Shown here piece after piece: positions 44,705 through 54,088 of a DNA stretch of 64,000 nt. This DNA is from Fuerstiella sp. GTDB taxonomy: Bacteria > Planctomycetota > Planctomycetia > Planctomycetales > Planctomycetaceae. Where the stretch lies: the NCBI GenBank assembly GCA_014238335.1, contig JABABI010000007.1:74705-138704 (forward strand), given 5' to 3'. The position numbers and the translations under genes were made by a program. Each line of letters opens with the position of its first letter. Position 1 is the first letter of the stretch. The notes under the pieces are model-generated. The model was not told the origin of the DNA. It saw only the letters and a program-made list of their open reading frames with translations, and searched no databases.

Positions 44705-45754
44705 TCACGTAGTGAAGAGAATTTTCTTCCAGATCGCCTGACGGGAACCGATCAGAATCCCTACCACGAATCCGACAAGATGTGCTGCATTGGCAACTGG
44801 TCCGAGAGCGCCGGTCATGCACAGCAGCAGCCACAAAAAGCAATAGACAACGGTCTGCTGCGGTAACCCGATGCCAAGATTCGGCTGCGTTTTCCCTTTC
44901 ATCCAGACGTATCCGATCAGTCCGAAAACGACTCCGGACATACCCCCGAAGTACGGTCCGCTCCAAAACAGCTGGGCAATGTTTGAGGTCGCTGCAAGAA
45001 TCAGGCACAGCCCAACAAATCGAGATGTGCCGCGCACAAACTCAATTCCCATGCCCATACCACGCAGCCACATCATGTTAAACAGGATATGAAGAAGACC
45101 GTAGTGGATGAAAATTGGCGTAATGGGACGCCAGACCTCGCCACTTCTCATCGTAATCCCCAAGGCGCCAGCTGTGGCAATCGCCTTGGCGGCAAGCGAA
45201 CTTACGACGACACGAACGTTCAAATTCTGTTGCGGAAATTCGGGAATTCGAGGATAGCCCAGAACGTCAACACCGTCTAGCTGGAATTTCACGGGTGTCT
45301 GAACACCAAGATTCGCCAGCAGCTTTGAATCCTCGTCGTTACATAGCTGTGGACCAAATGCCCCCATCTTCACGTTTTTCCAGTCCGTGCAAACCAGTGA
45401 CACCAGAACGCACAGGCCGATCATGATGTAGGTAGCGGGGTAGCAGTGCCACCATGATCCACCCCACCGCTTCCTGAGACGGCCCTGCTGTTTATTGACC
45501 TGCTTTTGCAGACGCTCAGCTTCTCGAAAGACGTGTTTTACTTTTCGCTCAGCAGCTTCGTACCGCTCGTGATCCGGATCGCTCTGGAATTCGCCAAGAA
45601 TCTGCTCAGCCTTTACGCGATCGTCTTCGTTATGAACCCAGATGATCCACACACCGTTTTCCTCGTCAAACCCGGCTTCGATCGCCTCAGTCGCAAGGAA
45701 CGCAGATAGTCGGCGTGCATGAGTTTCGTTGGAAAGAGTCGTAAGTTCCCGCAT
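44705..45754 (-). CDS. Rhomboid family intramembrane serine protease
   Basis: Intramembrane protease of 349 residues. The catalytic serine sits in GMSG (S273) and the histidine is H325 in AAHLVGFVVG, with HYGLLHILFNMMWL before them; seven hydrophobic segments follow a soluble N-terminus. The N-terminal ~95 residues include a small alpha/beta domain (VWIIWVHNEDDRVKAEQIL), comparable to the cytoplasmic domain of GlpG, and a coiled charged linker. A loop of about 75 residues between the first two membrane helices is probably extracytoplasmic. Cleaves membrane-anchored proteins; substrates unknown. Downstream neighbour is the DUF5989 gene. Confidence 0.92.
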   Translation of the reverse strand: MRELTTLSNETHARRLSAFLATEAIEAGFDEENGVWIIWVHNEDDRVKAEQILGEFQSDPDHERYEAAERKVKHVFREAERLQKQVNKQQGRLRKRWGGSWWHCYPATYIMIGLCVLVSLVCTDWKNVKMGAFGPQLCNDEDSKLLANLGVQTPVKFQLDGVDVLGYPRIPEFPQQNLNVRVVVSSLAAKAIATAGALGITMRSGEVWRPITPIFIHYGLLHILFNMMWLRGMGMGIEFVRGTSRFVGLCLILAATSNIAQLFWSGPYFGGMSGVVFGLIGYVWMKGKTQPNLGIGLPQQTVVYCFLWLLLCMTGALGPVANAAHLVGFVVGILIGSRQAIWKKILFTT

Positions 45755-45801
45755 GAATGTGTGTTTCAGTTGCCTGCTTCCGGGTGCTGTTCATATGTGC
45801 G

Positions 45802-46791
45802 TCAACAGTGTAACTCAACAACGTCTCCATCGCGAAGCCGATAATCTCGCCCGACGACCTGCCCATCGTGATCACCATGCCCCCACAAGCGAGCGTGTTT
45901 CAGAGTTCGAGCAAGGTCTTCGTGAATCTGAACAGCAAGATCTTCAACCGTACCATTGTCCGCGATTGTCAGTGGAGCCCCCATGTCTGCGGGTTTTCCC
46001 GGGGACTTCGTGAACACGCGGATGATATTCAGTAATTCAAAACACCACTGTTTCAGGGCGTTGACGAAATCTTGTTCGTCCAACTCCACACCAAGGGTCG
46101 ACAAATCCCCTCCCCATAACTCATGAAGCAGCTGTGAACGCTCCTGACAGTCCACGTTTGAAGCATGCGTCACGATAAGTCTTGCTGCAACATTGACGAT
46201 CGAGAAGCTATCTGCGTCAAAGCCGCCAACTTCGGTAAACCGCGTTTTTCGACTCTCGAACTCCTGAATCACCGCCAGAGTTTCTTCCGGGGCAACGTCC
46301 GATGAACCATCAAGTACCAGCAACACGCCGTCCGCCGTGCGCACCAGATTCAGCAGCCACGGCGGCACCTGTCCGACGGTAATCGGCGGCGTGTCGACCA
46401 GCTGGATTTGTACTCCTTCGTATTCCATCATGGCGGGCAGCGGTTCACGCGTGGTAAACGGAAACGGAGCCACGTCGGGTTCCGCACGCGTCAATTCCTT
46501 CAGAATGCGACTCTTGCCGCAGTTCGGTCCGCCAATAATTACAATTCGACCAGCCCCCTGCCGCGGGATCCGGCAGGTCTGACCGCTCTTCGGTGCATTG
46601 AGCTGGTGCTTAAGATTCTGACGGGCTTCGCTGAGCCGGGATTTGATATCTGCCTGAAGTTTGTCCGTTCCCTTGTGTTTAGGCATCAGCTGCAGCATCA
46701 GCTGCAGGCACTCCACCTGCTCTGCCGCCGTCTGCGCACGACGATAGTCGCGTTCGGCCTTGTAATACATGGGAGTCAGATTGGCTGGCAT
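45802..46791 (-). CDS. GTPase with C-terminal TGS domain (DRG/Obg-like)
   Basis: P-loop GTPase of 329 residues. A helical N-terminus (RAQTAAEQVECLQLMLQLMPKHKG) precedes GGPNCGKS (G1), PFTTREP (switch I) and VDTPPI (G3, Pro replacing the usual Gly). The G4 position reads VTHASNVD rather than NKxD, so nucleotide specificity may be altered. The last ~70 residues (PLTIADNGTVEDLAVQIHEDL to GDVVELHC) form a TGS domain as in DRG and Obg relatives. The ATG at 46791 starts the helical region; upstream in-frame codons add only a low-complexity lead. It is divergent from the VWA gene. Confidence 0.8.
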   Translation of the reverse strand: MPANLTPMYYKAERDYRRAQTAAEQVECLQLMLQLMPKHKGTDKLQADIKSRLSEARQNLKHQLNAPKSGQTCRIPRQGAGRIVIIGGPNCGKSRILKELTRAEPDVAPFPFTTREPLPAMMEYEGVQIQLVDTPPITVGQVPPWLLNLVRTADGVLLVLDGSSDVAPEETLAVIQEFESRKTRFTEVGGFDADSFSIVNVAARLIVTHASNVDCQERSQLLHELWGGDLSTLGVELDEQDFVNALKQWCFELLNIIRVFTKSPGKPADMGAPLTIADNGTVEDLAVQIHEDLARTLKHARLWGHGDHDGQVVGRDYRLRDGDVVELHC

Positions 46792-46997
46792 TTGTGGTGA
46801 GCGTTTCGGCCCTGCCGCAGAGTCAGAAAAGCGGCCGATTGATGGACAGGCAGAGATTCTCAATTCTAACGGCAAGAGCTCGGCAGGTCACACTGTGTCT
46901 GCGACAGCCGCTCACGTCAGTCCATCGCCGACTGTCCGACAAAGAAGACAAGCCTGGTTTTACTGAATCACAATGACCCGGAACACAAAATTCTGTA

Positions 46998-47003
46998 TAT
47001 AAT
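46998..47003 (+). promoter_or_regulatory. Possible -10 element before the VWA gene
   Basis: TATAAT occurs 45 bases before the VWA start codon in an AT-rich stretch. The -35 is poor (atgacc at a 19-base spacing), so this is only a candidate for the VWA-side promoter in this divergent region. Confidence 0.3.
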
Positions 47004-47048
47004 CGACGATTACAACATCCATCATCAAAACTTCGGCAATCGTCTCTG

Positions 47049-48758
47049 ATGTCTACTTCCAGCAAAAACCCGCACCGTGGCGGAATTATTCATACCTACC
47101 AAAAGTACGATCCCGGCAAGTTTCCGTCACCGAGCGAACCACCGCCGGATCTGGTATCGCCAGTGTTCGAACACATGCTGCAGTTCGGTTCCATGCGTGA
47201 ATTCTCTGAAGAAGAAATCGCCAATGCCATTCGGCTGGATCCCGGACAATTTGCCGGACTCGGCCCGTCACTTGACCAGCTGATCCGGATGCTGGAGGAA
47301 CGCAAACAGCGGATTCTGGGGAAGTACGAAACGGAAACGGTTCAGAACAGGATCGCCAAAAAATATCGCAAAGACGTGCAGGCGGCTCGACCGTCCGGTA
47401 AGCCTTCGAAACTATTCAACCGAGCCGTTCGTGACGAACAGATTTATCAGCTGGAACATTTGTGGTATCAGACCGAACGATCTGATCCGCGGTTCGCGTC
47501 ACAGATTCTAAGGCTTATGGAAACCCTGGGGCAGAAGTACCAGGTCGATCAACTGGCATCGGAATATGAATTCACTGGCCGCGAATCGATGACGATGCCA
47601 CAGGCGATTGAGATTCTGGAGGAGCTGAAAAAAATCGATGAGTTGTTGAAGCAACTCGAAGACGCCAAAGAGAATGCTCAGCTGGCCATCATTGACCTGG
47701 ATGAACTTTCCGAGTTTGCCGATGCCGACGCGATTGAAAACATCAGCCGATTCCAGGAACAGGTGCAGCAGTATTTGAAGGACATGATGGAAAGCCAGGG
47801 AGTGGCAGGTCAGGATGGCAAAGTTCATCTGTCTCCGAAAGCGTACAGACTGTTTCAGGGCAAGCTGCTGGAACGCATCTTCAGCGACCTGGAAGCTTCG
47901 AAATCCGGTCGGCATCAGGGGCCGGTGGATGGAGAAGGAGCTGTGGAGACTCAGCGGACACGACCTTACGAGTTCGGCGATTCGGTCGCTCAAATGGATA
48001 TTCCACAGACCATGATCAACGCCATGCTAAGGCAGGGGCGGGAACGTCCGATCCGTCTGCGGCAGGACGACATCGAAATCCACAGGACAAAAAACAACCC
48101 CAAGTGCGCTACCGTCGTCTTAATGGACATGAGCGGTTCCATGCGCTACGACGGACAATATGTGAACGTCAAACGCATGGCGCTGGCGTTGAACGGCTTA
48201 ATCACCGGTGAGTATCCCGGTGACTTCCTGCGATTCGTTGAAGTTGCAACTTTTGCGAAAGTCGTGCCGCCGGGCGATCTAATTTCGCTGCTGCCGAAAA
48301 TCCCGACTATCACCAATCCCGTGGTTCGTCTGCGTGCTGATATGAGTCGTGACGACATCAGCGAAATTCACATCCCACCGCACTTTACGAACATCCAGCA
48401 CGGGATGCAGATGGCTCGTCAGTTTCTGGCCCTGCAGGACACGCCAAATCGTCAGCTCATACTGATTACGGATGGTCTGCCAACGGCTCACTTTGAAGGC
48501 AGTGACCTGTACATGCTGTACCCACCCGATCCGGAAACAGAAAACGCAACGATGCGAGAAGGCATGCTGTGCAACCGTGAAGACATCACGATCAATATCT
48601 TCCTGCTGCCGAGTTGGTCACAATCTCACGAAGATGTGCAATTTGCTCACCGCCTGGCGGAAAGCACGGGCGGTCGCGTATTCTTCACCGCAGGCAGCGA
48701 TCTGGATCGCTTCGTGGTCTGGGACTACGTCAGTCAGCGCCGCGAAATCATCGGATAA
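47049..48758 (+). CDS. VWA domain protein
   Basis: Cytoplasmic protein of 569 residues with a C-terminal von Willebrand factor A domain. The MIDAS motif DMSGSM is near residue 359, with the conserved Thr and Asp further on (HFTNIQHG, LILITDGLPTAHF). The N-terminal 340 residues are helical and charged, with no enzymatic motif; a coiled region (ILEELKKIDELLKQLEDAKENAQ) lies near 190-215. Similar VWA proteins partner with MoxR or magnesium-chelatase-like AAA ATPases; no such gene is adjacent here. The next gene, 72 bases on, encodes a membrane protein that may be its partner. Confidence 0.83.
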   Translation: MSTSSKNPHRGGIIHTYQKYDPGKFPSPSEPPPDLVSPVFEHMLQFGSMREFSEEEIANAIRLDPGQFAGLGPSLDQLIRMLEERKQRILGKYETETVQNRIAKKYRKDVQAARPSGKPSKLFNRAVRDEQIYQLEHLWYQTERSDPRFASQILRLMETLGQKYQVDQLASEYEFTGRESMTMPQAIEILEELKKIDELLKQLEDAKENAQLAIIDLDELSEFADADAIENISRFQEQVQQYLKDMMESQGVAGQDGKVHLSPKAYRLFQGKLLERIFSDLEASKSGRHQGPVDGEGAVETQRTRPYEFGDSVAQMDIPQTMINAMLRQGRERPIRLRQDDIEIHRTKNNPKCATVVLMDMSGSMRYDGQYVNVKRMALALNGLITGEYPGDFLRFVEVATFAKVVPPGDLISLLPKIPTITNPVVRLRADMSRDDISEIHIPPHFTNIQHGMQMARQFLALQDTPNRQLILITDGLPTAHFEGSDLYMLYPPDPETENATMREGMLCNREDITINIFLLPSWSQSHEDVQFAHRLAESTGGRVFFTAGSDLDRFVVWDYVSQRREIIG

Positions 48759-48830
48759 TAAGCCGTACTGGATTCAGAGGGTCTGTCGCTTCCATTGAAG
48801 TGACGAGGAGTTTCAGTAGCATCACCCATT

Positions 48831-49538
48831 ATGAAGAAAGAACAGTTTAACAACTGGCTGTCCCGCAAAGTGGAACTGCAGGCAAAGATCACGGTCGGTG
48901 CCTGTGTGGCGATGGTGGCCCTCGGCCTGCTGGCGTTCCTGTTGCAGGGAGGGTTTCTGTATCTGGCGCTGTCCTGGGGATGTGGCAGCCTGCTGGCCGC
49001 CGTAATCGTGTTGGCTATTTTCAGCGGGATGGGGCTTTACATTTTTCGAACCGCACCGCAGACGCTGTATGACGGACGACATGAAGTTCAGATTAACGAC
49101 CGTACCGTCACCATTCGGGTGGCTCCGACAATGTCACACGCATGGGCGTATGCGTTCGGCAGCCTTGAATCAGATCAGTCCATACCCGAACGAATCTTTG
49201 GCTTCATGTTGGTAGTGCCAAGAATGCTCTGGACCGCGTCATATGTCTTCAATCGTATCGATGAAGTCCGACAGATCGACGTGACCGAATGTGGCAAAGT
49301 ACTGCGGTTGTTGCTGAAAAAGTCGGAACGTGTGGATGCCAAAGATATCGCATCGAAGTGGCATCGAATCGACCTGCCGAAAACACTGCGTCAGGTGTCG
49401 CTGGTTGACGGTGTTGTGTTCCTTACCAAAGAAGGCGTCGGCCTGAGTCTGGCAAAGCGATTTACCGAAACGCTTGAAAAGGACCTCTACGGCGACTCAC
49501 GGCAGGTGACGCCGGCGTCACCGTTTGACAGTGAATAA
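48831..49538 (+). CDS. Hypothetical two-helix membrane protein
   Basis: Protein of 235 residues with two hydrophobic helices near the N-terminus (about 20-42 and 45-72) and a soluble C-terminal domain without a recognised motif. It probably shares a transcript with the VWA gene. It ends 2 bases from the end of the convergent epimerase gene, so the two transcripts must overlap. Function unknown. Confidence 0.65.
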   Translation: MKKEQFNNWLSRKVELQAKITVGACVAMVALGLLAFLLQGGFLYLALSWGCGSLLAAVIVLAIFSGMGLYIFRTAPQTLYDGRHEVQINDRTVTIRVAPTMSHAWAYAFGSLESDQSIPERIFGFMLVVPRMLWTASYVFNRIDEVRQIDVTECGKVLRLLLKKSERVDAKDIASKWHRIDLPKTLRQVSLVDGVVFLTKEGVGLSLAKRFTETLEKDLYGDSRQVTPASPFDSE

Positions 49539-49540
49539 AC

Positions 49541-50440
49541 TCACCGCGACGCGTCGATCAACTCCTGAACCGTCTGTTTTAGAAGTGGCTCTCCGCCAAA
49601 CTGCATTCCCAGCCCCTTGATTTTGTCGCTGACAATCTGGTGACTGGGAACCGCTGGCGTACCGGAAATCCCGACGTCCGACCCGGACAGATCTCGCGCG
49701 ATCACAGCGACCTCAAACTGTGATACGAAGCGGTCATAGCAACTGTAGACTTCACCTGCGTTGTCGTTTGAATGCAGCAGAATATCGACGGCCTCAGCAA
49801 CGTCTGCCGCATGAACTTCTTTGCCTCCGCCACTGCATTCAAATGACTCACCATTCGCGACTCGCTTCACCAGTCCAAACCATTTGCTGCGATGCGGTTC
49901 ATGGTGTCGTCCATAAACACCAGTCGGCCGCAGCGCACAGATCGGGAAGCCCACACCAAAGCCATAGCTGTGCACGAACTGCTCAACAGCCGCCTTGTGC
50001 GCCCCATAGTGTGTAGTCATCCATAACGGATGAGATTCGTCCAGCGGTCGGTCATCCAGTATTTTTTCGTGGACAGCACATGTTGAGATGAAGACAAATT
50101 TGCGGACGCCGGCACGTCGCGCCGCTTCGATAAGCTGAATTGTGCCAACCACATTCTTCTGAACAAACGCAGCAGTATCACCTTCACCGCCTCGAAATGA
50201 TTCTCCCGTACGGTGCAAACCTGAATGAACAACCGCGTCACACCCCTTCAACAGATCGTTGCATGCTGCCTGGCTTCCAAGTTCCCCATGCGTCCACTCC
50301 AGCATGTCGGCGGACGTGGGTGACTCATAACAATTGTTTTCTGAGCGAAACCAGCAGCGGCACGAGTTTCCAACGGCGTGCATCTTTCTGACGATGTAAC
50401 GGCCAACGAATCCCGTTGCTCCTGTGATGGCAACCTTCAT
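49541..50440 (-). CDS. NAD-dependent epimerase/dehydratase (extended SDR)
   Basis: Extended short-chain dehydrogenase of 299 residues. GATGFVGRYI at residues 7-16 is the Rossmann nucleotide-binding motif, STCAVHE the active Ser/Thr region and YGAHK (about 155-159) the catalytic Tyr-Lys pair, followed by ALRPTGVYG typical of nucleotide-sugar epimerases. Substrate not deducible. The gene lies between the membrane protein gene (convergent) and the secretin gene (same strand, 129 bases upstream). Confidence 0.87.
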   Translation of the reverse strand: MKVAITGATGFVGRYIVRKMHAVGNSCRCWFRSENNCYESPTSADMLEWTHGELGSQAACNDLLKGCDAVVHSGLHRTGESFRGGEGDTAAFVQKNVVGTIQLIEAARRAGVRKFVFISTCAVHEKILDDRPLDESHPLWMTTHYGAHKAAVEQFVHSYGFGVGFPICALRPTGVYGRHHEPHRSKWFGLVKRVANGESFECSGGGKEVHAADVAEAVDILLHSNDNAGEVYSCYDRFVSQFEVAVIARDLSGSDVGISGTPAVPSHQIVSDKIKGLGMQFGGEPLLKQTVQELIDASR

Positions 50441-50569
50441 GTGGTTCTATCCTGAAGTTCAAATCAAACGGTTATTCGGCCAGTGAAAGCAGTCTTCCAC
50501 ACGGACACCGCATATTGTAATTCGCCGCTCGGTTCAGGGCAGTCACCACGATCGCCCTGCAGTGGATGT

Positions 50570-53389
50570 CTATTCTGCAACCGGCGATTCAGACACGACG
50601 GAGTGATTAATCGGTGCAACTCCGCCGGACCGGCCTTGTCGTCGGCCGGACACGAGTCCGCGGTAAAAATGCATCGGCTGCCAGCTGTTGACAACGCCGT
50701 CGGTACTGGAGCGTGGCGACGCCCGTCCCACTCCGAATCGAGGAAACCCAGACACGTTGTAGGCCGGTAGAAACGACGTATGCCCCCCATTCTGAGACTT
50801 CTTTGAGTTCGCAGAAACCGAAGACTGAGGGGGGACTCGCCGCAGTGTCGTTGACACGTCCGGCGACACAGGGGGTTGCGATCCGTTGAATGGCAGTGGC
50901 GGAACAGGCCTGGATGTCCGTGGCACCGAATCCCGAGGGATTAATCGGTCCTGATCTTCCTGTGGAGGTTGCTCAAGAATCGAATTTTCGGCTGGTGACA
51001 ACGACTGCGGTGACGGACTCAGTGGTTGTGACTTCGGTGGCAGTGAGAATAGAATGGGCGGCGGTGACGCATGCTCTTGTGGCTGGACTGGGCCCGAGGA
51101 ACGACCGGGCACAGGAGCCGGCGGAAGGACATTTTCATCGACTGCCGGCGGTACGAGTCCAGGTTCATGAACACCCTGTTCCTGACCGACTGGACCATAA
51201 ACCTCTGGTTGATAGATGTGGTCAGTGCCGAGGTGGCCGTGTGCAGCACATTCGCCGTTGGTACCGCAGTGCTCGCAACCCGTCGCAGCGAACCCCTGGA
51301 AGTTGTTGTCAAGAAACTCCCACGCTGTATGTGGCATATGGATTCTTGAGATTTCCTGCTGTTTCAGGATGTTTGAATGATCGTCGTGTTCAACGACGGT
51401 CGGCGTCAGAAAAACCAGAAGTTCCTTGCGTGTATTGTCGACCAAATCGTAGCGAAAGGCGCGGCCCAGCAACGGAATATCGCCCAGCCACGGCACCTTC
51501 CGACTCACGTTGATCGTATCCTCGGTGATCATTCCGCCCAACACGATCGTCTGACCGGACTGGATGCTGACTGTCGTCTCGGCGGTTGTAATGTCCTTGA
51601 TCGGGGCTTCGATAACGTTTCCGTTCGAAGCATCGGTGAAGATCGGAACACCAGTGCCAGGAGTCAGGTTGTACGCACTCTTCTCTGCATTGACGTCCAG
51701 CAGAACGCGCCCATCAGGACTGATTCGAGGTGTTACCTTCAGAATTATCCCGGCCTGGTCCTGTCTGATCACCGGGTTCGCACTGCCGACAGCCGTCACG
51801 GACACTCCGTCGACAACAGGAACCTGCTGGCCGACCTGTATCAACGCCTCGTGATTTTCCAACGTTCGAATCTGTGGACGACTCAATACGTCGATGTTGT
51901 AATTCGCGTCCAGGGCTCGCAGCAACACGTTGACATTTTCGGAACCAGCGGAAAGTACCAAACCACCAAAGCCCAGGTCTCCGTTGACTCGACCGACACC
52001 AAAGCTGGAAAGTGCCTGACCGCCAAGAACGTCCGGGCTGATCGCGACGTTGTTACCGAGCTGTCGATTGTTGAAATTGAAACCAGGCGCAGCAGTCTGA
52101 GAAATGATGTTTTGATTCGTTACACTACCGCCAACTGTGGTCGTGGTCTGATCGACCGTAAGAATGTTGTCAATCACGCTGCGGCTAAACAGGACCGAAT
52201 CCTGAAGACCAATTTCGACCCCGAATTCGTGTGTGTTTCCCAACTGGACTTCGACCAGCAGCGCCTGCACCTGCACTTCACGCGGAGCCCTGTCCAGCTG
52301 CTGAATAATCTGACAGATGCTGGAGATTTCCGCTTCGCTACCTCGAACGAGAAGACTGTTGGTCGTCTTTTCGGCCACGACACGATTCGGAATCTGCACC
52401 TGTCGCCCGGTCGCTGCCCCCTGCGGCTGATCTCCGGTATTGCCGGAAAGAAAGTTATTGATTGCGTCGGCTACGTCGTCGGCCAGCGAATGTCGCAACT
52501 GGACAACAACCGTATCAACGTTACCGGCGGCGATACCGGAACCCAGCATCAGGTCGCGAATTCGTCTCAGATAGGTTCCCGTATCCGTGACAATCACACG
52601 TCCGGAATTTGAAAGAGTTCGTACCCGCCCCACCAGACTGAGCAACTGCTGAATCTCTTCTGCTGCGCCGTCAGTATTCTGCAGAGGCAACGCAATACTG
52701 GCCAGTTCGTTTCGCCCCAGTATTTTCAGTTGATGAATCGAAACGTAGGGTACAAGGTTGTCCGGAATCTGTTTCGCCGTGGAGGCCACAGTCAGTTTCG
52801 TGTCGTCTCTGATCAGAATAAAGCTGCGCTGCAACAGATAGTCATTGAATATGTCAATGGCCTCACGAACAGAGTAACGTTTCTCGTCATAGTAGGAAAA
52901 CGTACCGGTCGGCTCGCTTACAAACTGAATAGAAAACCCGGCCGACATAGCGAAGTTCTTCAGCACAACCTGCCAGGGTGCGTCCTGGAAATTGAAAGAC
53001 CAGGCGTGCTTTTGGAATGACGTCGCCCGGTCAGCGGTCTTCGGTTTCATTCCATGCGATGCGATCCGCCCATCGGGTACAGCAGGAGCCTGCGTTGAAC
53101 CGAGCAGCGAGTTGCCGTCACTTTGCGCTGGAAGGCCGACGCCGACGCGTGGTATGGCCATGTCGGCCGCAGGGACCGTCAAAATGCGGTCTGCTGAGTC
53201 GTCGATGTACGGAGTCTGGCGAGACACCTGCTGGATCGGTGAGTAGGAACGCCGCGCCGGTGTCCGTGTGAATGAGCGGAAACTGTGCCCGCCGCCTTGT
53301 CGCGACGGCTTTTCCAACGCGACCGTCGGGACGAATTGTCCAAAGACCACCAGCACGGCCAGAAGCCAGCGAAACGTTCGGTGGTGCAT
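50570..53389 (-). CDS. gspD: Type II secretion secretin (GspD-like) with long C-terminal extension
   Basis: Outer-membrane channel of 939 residues. A signal segment (FRWLLAVLVVFGQFVPTVA) and a low-complexity lead of about 110 residues precede an STN/N0-type domain (WQVVLKNFAMSAGFSIQFVSE), N1-N3-type repeats (VDTVVVQLRHSLADDVADAI, TTNSLLVRGSEAEI) and the secretin core (VPVVDGVSVTAVGSANPVIR to VPWLGDIPLLGRAF and LLVFLTPTVV). Beyond the core lie about 270 residues rich in Pro, Ser and Gln, starting with a CEHCGTNGEC cluster. The ATG at 53389 is chosen for the signal segment. It lies divergent to the other pseudopilus genes. The C-terminal extension could face the cell surface or periplasm; role unknown. 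Confidence 0.92.
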   Translation of the reverse strand: MHHRTFRWLLAVLVVFGQFVPTVALEKPSRQGGGHSFRSFTRTPARRSYSPIQQVSRQTPYIDDSADRILTVPAADMAIPRVGVGLPAQSDGNSLLGSTQAPAVPDGRIASHGMKPKTADRATSFQKHAWSFNFQDAPWQVVLKNFAMSAGFSIQFVSEPTGTFSYYDEKRYSVREAIDIFNDYLLQRSFILIRDDTKLTVASTAKQIPDNLVPYVSIHQLKILGRNELASIALPLQNTDGAAEEIQQLLSLVGRVRTLSNSGRVIVTDTGTYLRRIRDLMLGSGIAAGNVDTVVVQLRHSLADDVADAINNFLSGNTGDQPQGAATGRQVQIPNRVVAEKTTNSLLVRGSEAEISSICQIIQQLDRAPREVQVQALLVEVQLGNTHEFGVEIGLQDSVLFSRSVIDNILTVDQTTTTVGGSVTNQNIISQTAAPGFNFNNRQLGNNVAISPDVLGGQALSSFGVGRVNGDLGFGGLVLSAGSENVNVLLRALDANYNIDVLSRPQIRTLENHEALIQVGQQVPVVDGVSVTAVGSANPVIRQDQAGIILKVTPRISPDGRVLLDVNAEKSAYNLTPGTGVPIFTDASNGNVIEAPIKDITTAETTVSIQSGQTIVLGGMITEDTINVSRKVPWLGDIPLLGRAFRYDLVDNTRKELLVFLTPTVVEHDDHSNILKQQEISRIHMPHTAWEFLDNNFQGFAATGCEHCGTNGECAAHGHLGTDHIYQPEVYGPVGQEQGVHEPGLVPPAVDENVLPPAPVPGRSSGPVQPQEHASPPPILFSLPPKSQPLSPSPQSLSPAENSILEQPPQEDQDRLIPRDSVPRTSRPVPPLPFNGSQPPVSPDVSTTLRRVPPQSSVSANSKKSQNGGHTSFLPAYNVSGFPRFGVGRASPRSSTDGVVNSWQPMHFYRGLVSGRRQGRSGGVAPINHSVVSESPVAE

Positions 53390-53418
53390 ATCTATGGTGC
53401 CGAAATACCAATCGGCGC

Positions 53419-53460
53419 AATGGCCTGGCGCAGCCAGGCCATTAAGCACGCGTAACGTGC
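53419..53460 (-). promoter_or_regulatory. Two hairpins in the secretin 5' leader
   Basis: aatggcctggc (53419-53429) and gccaggccatt (53433-53443) form a perfect 11-bp stem with a 3-base loop, followed by gcacg/cgtgc at about 53446-53460. Both lie 30-70 bases upstream of the secretin start codon in the transcribed sense and could act in RNA stability or translation control; there is no T-run after either. Confidence 0.45.
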
Positions 53461-53958
53461 GCATAATGTTGTGCAGTTGGCTGCGCACGACAAGCACCAC
53501 CGAAGTGTGAACGGAATGATGTCTGTGCAACCGACACAGACTGCCTAATCAGAACAATCGGCATACCAGCTACACAGCGCCACACTAATGCTGTGTCAAC
53601 GTGTAAATGCGGCAACAGACATGTGGCACCGCACGCTCCTCTGCCGGCAGATCTTGCCGATGTTGATTTTCCGTGATCCCAATGACCAATGGAGAGCGCG
53701 CACTTATGCGACTTCCGGAGACAACGGAGCGGTCACAAGCCTGACAGGCAGTATGCAATCTGCACAAGCAATGCATCAAGACATTTCAGCAAGGGGATGT
53801 TCCAACCCCACTTAGCGTGTCATGTCATATCGCTAACCACCGGCACGCCGGCACGTTTGCGAAAAGTCAACGTTTGAACCAATTCGGCAATGACCTCTTA
53901 GTCCCTATATAAGCAGATTTGTTGGCTAAATGTACGTGGGGAAACGGGGGCATGTAAT

Positions 53959-53974
53959 TGGTACAGAGATTGCA
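53959..53974 (+). promoter_or_regulatory. Sigma-54 type promoter upstream of the di-heme peroxidase
   Basis: TGGTACAGAGATTGCA fits the sigma-54 consensus TGGCAC-N5-TTGCA with one mismatch (T for C at the fourth base). The invariant GG (-24) and GC (-12) are exactly 10 bases apart. Transcription would start near 53985, about 105 bases before the ATG of the peroxidase gene. Sigma-54 promoters need an activator that binds upstream; no such gene is in the window. Confidence 0.65.
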
Positions 53975-54088
53975 TGATGCTTAAAGAGGTTTACAGATCG
54001 ACACAGTGTCGCCGGTATCGATAAGTATTCTTTTTGTCGCTTCCAACAGAATTTTCACCTTCACAAAAGATCAATGGAGAATTAAAGA

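Larger units (their letters stand above)
53390..54088. other. Divergent regulatory region between secretin and peroxidase genes
   Basis: A 700-base non-coding stretch that must hold promoters for both directions. It contains two hairpins near the secretin start and a sigma-54-type promoter near the peroxidase start, both listed separately. No credible gene is present; the open frames up to 75 codons have no ribosome-binding sites. Confidence 0.7.
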
